Below are positions 62,562 through 64,000 of a DNA stretch of 64,000 bases, one piece after another. Made by a program: the position numbers and the translations under genes. Below the pieces are notes generated by a model that was not told where the DNA came from, searched no databases, and saw nothing but the letters and a program-made list of their open reading frames with translations. The DNA is from Rhodoplanes tepidamans. GTDB taxonomy: Bacteria; Pseudomonadota; Alphaproteobacteria; Rhizobiales; Xanthobacteraceae. How positions within the stretch are numbered: the first letter of the stretch is position 1; every line of letters begins with the position of its first letter. The stretch is from assembly GCF_030813915.1 (NCBI RefSeq), contig NZ_JAUSUJ010000025.1, positions 1-64,000 of the forward strand, in the 5' to 3' direction.

Positions 62562-64000
62562 ATGTTCGAATCCGCCGATCTCGCCCATCACGTCCCCAAG
62601 TCGGTCTTCAAGCGCGAGGAGACGGCGCTGCGCGAGGCGCTGCTCGACGCCCAGTTCGACCTCGCGGCGCAGCGCCGCTTCGCCGTGCTGATCCTGATCG
62701 CCGGGGTGGAGGGGGCCGGCAAGGGCGAGACCGTCAATCTGCTGAACGAGTGGATGGACCCGCGCCATATCGGCGTGCGCGCCTTCTTCCAGCCGAGCGA
62801 CGAGGAGCGCGAGCGGCCGGATGCCTGGCGGTTCTGGCGGGCGCTGCCGCCCAAGGGCCGGATCGGCGTGTTCTTCGGTGCCTGGCACACCATGCCGATC
62901 GTCCGCCGCGCCATGGGCGAGTCGACCGAGGCCGAGTTCGCCCAGGCGATCGGCGACATCCGCCGGCTGGAGACGATGCTGTGCGACGAGGGCGTGCTGC
63001 TGCTCAAGTACTGGTTCCACATGTCCAAGCCGCAGCAGAAGAAGCGGCTGAAGGCGCTGGAGAAAAGCCCGGCGACGCGGTGGCGCGTCACCGAGCACGA
63101 ATGGGCCTTCCACGCCATGTACGACCGCTTCGTCTCGATCAGCGAGCCGTTCCTGCGCGAGACCTCCACGGGCGAGGCGCCGTGGATCGTCATCCCGGGC
63201 GCCGATCCGCGCTTCCGGGCGCTCACCTTCGGGCGCCACCTGCTCGCCGCGCTGCGCGAGCGGCTCGACGAGAAGCCGGTCAAGAAGCTGCCCGACAAGA
63301 CGCCGCCGCTGCTCGCCCCGGCCGACAAGGTGACGGTGCTGAGCGCGCTCGATCTCGATCAGCCGCTGACCCGTGCGGACTACCGCACGCGGCTCGAGGC
63401 CCTGCAGGGGCGGCTGAACGCGCTGGTGCGCGACCCGCGCTTCAAGGACATGGCGGTGGTCGCCGTGTTCGAGGGCAACGACAGCGCCGGCAAGGGCGGC
63501 GCCATCCGCCGGGTCACCGGGGCGCTCGACGCGCGCTCCTACCAGACCGTGTCGATCGCGGCGCCGACCGAGGAGGAGCGGGCGCAGCCCTATCTGTGGC
63601 GGTTCTGGCGCCACCTGCCGGGGCGCGGCCAGGTGGCGATCTTCGACCGCTCCTGGTACGGCCGGGTGCTGGTCGAGCGGGTCGAGGGCTTCTGCTCGGA
63701 GGCCGACTGGATGCGGGCCTACGGCGAGATCAACGACTTCGAGGAGGCGCTGGTGCGCCACCGCATCGTGGTGGCGAAGTTCTGGCTGGCGATCAGCAAG
63801 GCCGAGCAGCTCAAGCGCTTCAAGCAGCGCGAGAAGGTGGCGTTCAAGCGGTTCAAGATCACGCCCGAGGACTGGCGCAACCGCGACAAGTGGGACCGCT
63901 ACGAGACGGCGATCTGCGACATGGTCGACCGCACCTCGACGGCCATCGCGCCGTGGACGCTGGTCGAGGCCAACAATAAGCTCTACGCCCGCATCAAGGT
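62562..64000 (+). CDS. pap: Polyphosphate:AMP phosphotransferase (two PPK2 domains), 3' end outside window
   Basis: The 479 visible codons carry two PPK2 domains in tandem. The first has Walker A GVEGAGKG (48-55) and PSDEERERPDAWRFWRALP. The second has EGNDSAGKGGAIRRVTGAL (about 304-322), then APTEEERAQPYLWRFWRHLPG and IFDRSWYGRVLVERVEGF. Two-domain PPK2 enzymes phosphorylate AMP to ADP with polyphosphate. In such fusions the first domain is usually the catalytically reduced one. The ATG at 62562 is preferred over an in-frame ATG at 62535, which would lie upstream of the predicted start site. The frame is open to the window end. Confidence 0.93.
   Translation, partial: MFESADLAHHVPKSVFKREETALREALLDAQFDLAAQRRFAVLILIAGVEGAGKGETVNLLNEWMDPRHIGVRAFFQPSDEERERPDAWRFWRALPPKGRIGVFFGAWHTMPIVRRAMGESTEAEFAQAIGDIRRLETMLCDEGVLLLKYWFHMSKPQQKKRLKALEKSPATRWRVTEHEWAFHAMYDRFVSISEPFLRETSTGEAPWIVIPGADPRFRALTFGRHLLAALRERLDEKPVKKLPDKTPPLLAPADKVTVLSALDLDQPLTRADYRTRLEALQGRLNALVRDPRFKDMAVVAVFEGNDSAGKGGAIRRVTGALDARSYQTVSIAAPTEEERAQPYLWRFWRHLPGRGQVAIFDRSWYGRVLVERVEGFCSEADWMRAYGEINDFEEALVRHRIVVAKFWLAISKAEQLKRFKQREKVAFKRFKITPEDWRNRDKWDRYETAICDMVDRTSTAIAPWTLVEANNKLYARIK

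Overview
This 64-kb window is very GC-rich bacterial chromosome. Gene content and order point to an alphaproteobacterium of the Hyphomicrobiales (Rhodoplanes/Bradyrhizobium-like). The pointers are an AsnC - trxB - LysR block, DUF992 and DUF486 proteins, FecR plus CHASE2-cyclase pairing, twin-arginine MsrP, and the dispersed palindromic repeats typical of that order. The genus is inference. Because GC is so high, long antisense open frames lie behind almost every gene. I kept only frames with family motifs, plausible starts and sensible neighbours.

Layout. 0.1-3 kb: AsnC regulator divergent from trxB, then a LysR gene. 3-3.7 kb: a gene-free stretch with a candidate structured RNA ending in a clean terminator, and nested palindromic repeats. 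3.7-7.6 kb: msrP, a caspase-fold protein and an EAL phosphodiesterase, all on the minus strand. 7.9-13.5 kb: a hypothetical gene, a vapBC pair whose toxin is frameshifted, an EF-G-like GTPase, a DUF992 protein and an aspartate aminotransferase. 13.7-17.3 kb: GT87-type membrane protein, GST, a decayed PIN-toxin remnant, and a TetR regulator with a double-palindrome operator. 17.8-21.7 kb: an MFS transporter / S15 hydrolase / cupin operon. 21.9-31.1 kb: TonB receptor divergent from nnrS, several small exported or membrane proteins, a protein with an internal duplication, and a flavin reductase with a Lys/Ala/Pro tail. 31.2-34.7 kb: tRNA-Leu(CAA) beside hipBA with a palindromic operator, then a qorR-like/qorB divergent pair with its own operator. 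34.8-44.8 kb: an AraC / GrdB-like / fused oxoprolinase cluster divergent from an MFS / enolase-superfamily dehydratase / MFS operon. 44.9-55 kb: YeeE/YedE transporter, a gap with an FNR/FixK-type box and an orphan terminator-like hairpin, an extradiol dioxygenase, a nitrilase translationally coupled to a TrmB-like regulator, and a complete branched-chain-type ABC importer. 55.2-64 kb: ilvD, an isoprenylcysteine-methyltransferase-like protein, a conspicuously low-GC orphan ParA-like ATPase, a CHASE2 adenylate cyclase with a FecR-like partner, and the start of polyphosphate:AMP phosphotransferase behind a near-consensus FNR/FixK box.

How the genes work together. Most of the window is accessory catabolic cargo: each block has a transporter, one or two enzymes and a local regulator, often with a visible palindromic operator. 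Redox and low-oxygen themes recur (trxB, msrP, qorB, nnrS, FNR/FixK-type boxes). Toxin-antitoxin genes are present in intact (hipBA), damaged (vapBC) and remnant (PIN fragment) states. No prophage, transposase, CRISPR array or rRNA was seen. The likeliest undescribed items are the low-GC ParA-like ATPase, the structured RNA near 3.2 kb, the FNR/FixK-boxed hairpin near 46.5 kb, and the GrdB-like/oxoprolinase cluster.
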